Positions 6,198 to 6,998 of a stretch of 6,998 nt of DNA are shown piece by piece; position 1 is the first letter of the stretch, and every line of letters begins with the position of its first letter. This stretch comes from SIG636 sp045604285 (lineage in GTDB: Bacteria > Bacillota > Clostridia > Oscillospirales > CAG-382). The DNA is taken from NCBI GenBank assembly GCA_045604285.1, contig JAZUNS010000020.1, forward strand, positions 1-6,998, given 5' to 3'. Made by a program: the position numbers and the translations under genes. The notes beneath the pieces were generated by a model. It searched no databases, was not told where the DNA came from, and saw only the letters and a list, made by a program, of their open reading frames with translations.

Positions 6198-6210
6198 AAC
6201 ATAATATGTT
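6198..6210. promoter_or_regulatory. Candidate antitoxin operator overlapping the -35 box
   Basis: AACATA-A-TATGTT is a perfect 6-bp palindrome around one central base. Its last two bases are the first two of the -35 box. RelB/DinJ-type antitoxins usually bind palindromes at their own promoter, which fits this position. The binding itself is inferred. Confidence 0.4.
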
Positions 6211-6237
6211 GACGCTCGGGATATAATATGATATACT
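6209..6237 (+). promoter_or_regulatory. Predicted promoter of the toxin-antitoxin operon
   Basis: TTGACG (6209-6214), exactly 17 bases, then TATACT (6232-6237). Both are 5/6 matches to the housekeeping consensus. The predicted start near 6244 gives a very short leader that begins at the ribosome binding site AAAGGAG (6245-6251). Confidence 0.6.
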
Positions 6238-6259
6238 GTTATCGAAAGGAGTTGATATT

Positions 6260-6541
6260 ATGTCCAAAGTATCTACGAACATCAGCCTTGATGCTGAAAC
6301 CAAAGCCAAAGCGCAGGTAATGCTTGCCGATCTTGGAATGGATCTTTCTACTGCTGTAAACATTTTTCTTCGTCAAATGCTTTATGAAGGCGGAATTCCG
6401 TTTTCCATTACCAGAGAAGTTCCTAATAAGATAACGCTTGAAGCAATGAAAGAAGCGCAGGAAATGTTCCGTTCTCCCGAGAAATACAAGAAGTATGACA
6501 ACGTAGACAGTATGTTGGAGGACATTTTAGGTGAAGTATGA
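6260..6541 (+). CDS. Type II antitoxin, RelB/DinJ family
   Basis: A 93-residue ribbon-helix-helix protein expected to neutralise the toxin encoded immediately downstream and to repress their shared promoter. The N-terminal half (about residues 4-42) has the RHH pattern: the strand STNISLD, a helix rich in Lys and Ala, then LGMDLSTAVNIFLRQML, which is typical of DinJ-like proteins. The C-terminal part, from about 55, is a charged helical tail (EAMKEAQEMF, DSMLEDIL) of the kind that wraps the toxin. The start ATG has AAAGGAG 8 bases upstream. It overlaps the toxin gene by 11 bp, so their translation is probably coupled. The AT content is visibly higher than in the dap and queA genes. With the flanking repeats, this suggests an acquired module. 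Confidence 0.88.
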   Translation: MSKVSTNISLDAETKAKAQVMLADLGMDLSTAVNIFLRQMLYEGGIPFSITREVPNKITLEAMKEAQEMFRSPEKYKKYDNVDSMLEDILGEV

Positions 6542-6806
6542 GATTGTTCCTTCCAATCAATTCAAGAAGGATTTGAAATTAGCGCAAAAACGCGGATATG
6601 ATCTTGATAAAATAAAGAAGGTTATTACTGCTCTTGCGAACGGTGAAACACTTGAAGCAAAATATCGTGACCATTTGCTTACCGGTGATTACGGCGGTTA
6701 TCGAGAATGTCACATTCAACCGGATTGGTTGCTCGTATATCAAATAGACGGAGATCAATTGATATTGTTCTTGGCTCGAACGGGTACGCACAGCGACTTG
6801 TTTTGA
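6531..6806 (+). CDS. yafQ: Type II toxin, YafQ-family mRNA endoribonuclease (RelE superfamily)
   Basis: A 91-residue toxin expected to cleave mRNA on the ribosome when its antitoxin is lost. It resembles E. coli YafQ along its length: the basic N-terminal helix FKKDLKLAQKRGYD at 11-24, then YRDHLLTG, GYRECHIQPDWLLVY and the C-terminal RTGTHSDLF. The YafQ catalytic set is intact, with H48, H61, D65 and H87 in the positions of E. coli H50, H63, D67 and H87. E59 stands where E. coli has D61. The start is GTG at 6531, inside the antitoxin gene, supported by GGAGG 9 bases upstream (6517-6521). No other start lies nearby in frame. The toxin looks active; whether it is expressed cannot be judged. 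Confidence 0.9.
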   Translation: MKYEIVPSNQFKKDLKLAQKRGYDLDKIKKVITALANGETLEAKYRDHLLTGDYGGYRECHIQPDWLLVYQIDGDQLILFLARTGTHSDLF

Positions 6807-6874
6807 GGTTTACCGACTGGTTTGTGCAATCTTATCAATCGTAGAGTTTTATATAGCATCAGCATTGTAGACGC

Positions 6875-6911
6875 TCTGCTGATAGTATAAAAGATTTATA
6901 CTATCAGCAGA
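6875..6911 (+). terminator. Perfect 17-bp hairpin downstream of the toxin gene
   Basis: TCTGCTGATAGTATAAA (6875-6891), loop AGA, then its exact complement (6895-6911). It starts 69 bases after the toxin stop codon and forms the leading hairpin of repeat copy 2. There is no T-tract behind it, so it may protect the mRNA 3' end rather than terminate transcription on its own. The base pairing is certain; the role is inferred. Confidence 0.5.
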
Positions 6912-6998
6912 TAAGAGATAAGAGAGAATAGATAAGAGAAAATGAGGCTTTTTGCTTTGGCAAAAAGCAACCATTTCTTTTCACTCTTCACTTTTCTC
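6878..6998 (+). repeat. Hairpin plus GA/CT-rich palindromic repeat, copy 2 (may continue past the window)
   Basis: Same order and orientation as the copy at 5963-6089: leading hairpin, purine-rich stretch (6909-6947), central hairpin and pyrimidine-rich stretch (6969-6998). In the central hairpin GCTTTTTGC (6947-6955) and GCAAAAAGC (6960-6968) pair perfectly. Identity with copy 1 is uninterrupted over 25 bases from 6968. Copy 2 lacks 7 bases near its right end compared with copy 1, equal to one unit of a TTCACTC-type tandem. The window stops inside or at the edge of the element. Confidence 0.72.

Noticed and set aside
6232..6244. TATACTGTTATCG resembles TATAATGTTATCG at 4853-4865
   Set aside because: Both are a -10 box plus initiation region; a shared 12 of 13 bases at AT-rich promoters is weak evidence for common regulation.
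5963..6998. CRISPR array or insertion sequence
   Set aside because: Only two repeat copies separated by 788 bp, with no regular spacers, no transposase and no terminal inverted repeats bounding the interval.

Overview
The window looks like chromosome from an endospore-forming clostridial Firmicute. The reasons are a sporulation sigma factor of the SigK type with a hydrophobic pro-sequence, strong AGGAGG-type ribosome binding sites, frequent ATA/TTA codons and moderate GC. The species cannot be named from the sequence alone.

Layout. Positions 1-4817 are read on the minus strand. In transcription order they are dapA (4817-3930), dapB (3914-3165), malQ (3139-1652), a NamZ/DUF1343 muramidase gene (1635-505) and the 5' part of sigK (449-1, cut by the window edge). 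The first four genes are separated by only 15-25 bp and look like one operon starting at a promoter near 4894-4922. DapA and DapB make tetrahydrodipicolinate, the precursor of lysine, diaminopimelate and, in spore formers, dipicolinate. MalQ remodels alpha-glucans and NamZ releases MurNAc from peptidoglycan chains. Between namZ and sigK lies a strong hairpin plus T-tract that overlaps the sigK ribosome binding site, start codon and first codons. It could terminate operon transcription or limit sigK translation.

The 117-bp gap between dapA and the divergent queA (4935-5975, plus strand; queuosine tRNA modification) contains two promoter-like sequences. They face each other almost symmetrically around a 6-bp inverted repeat, so the two 5' leaders would be partly complementary.

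Downstream of queA is a more AT-rich accessory patch. A RelB/DinJ-type antitoxin and a YafQ-type RNase toxin (6260-6806, 11-bp overlap) lie between two directly oriented copies (5963-6089 and 6878-6998) of a repeat. Each copy has a perfect or near-perfect hairpin followed by a GA-rich/CT-rich imperfect palindrome. The two hairpins differ by compensatory base changes that keep the pairing, and the first one includes the last codons of queA. This repeat is the best candidate for something undescribed here; the protein-coding genes belong to well-known families.
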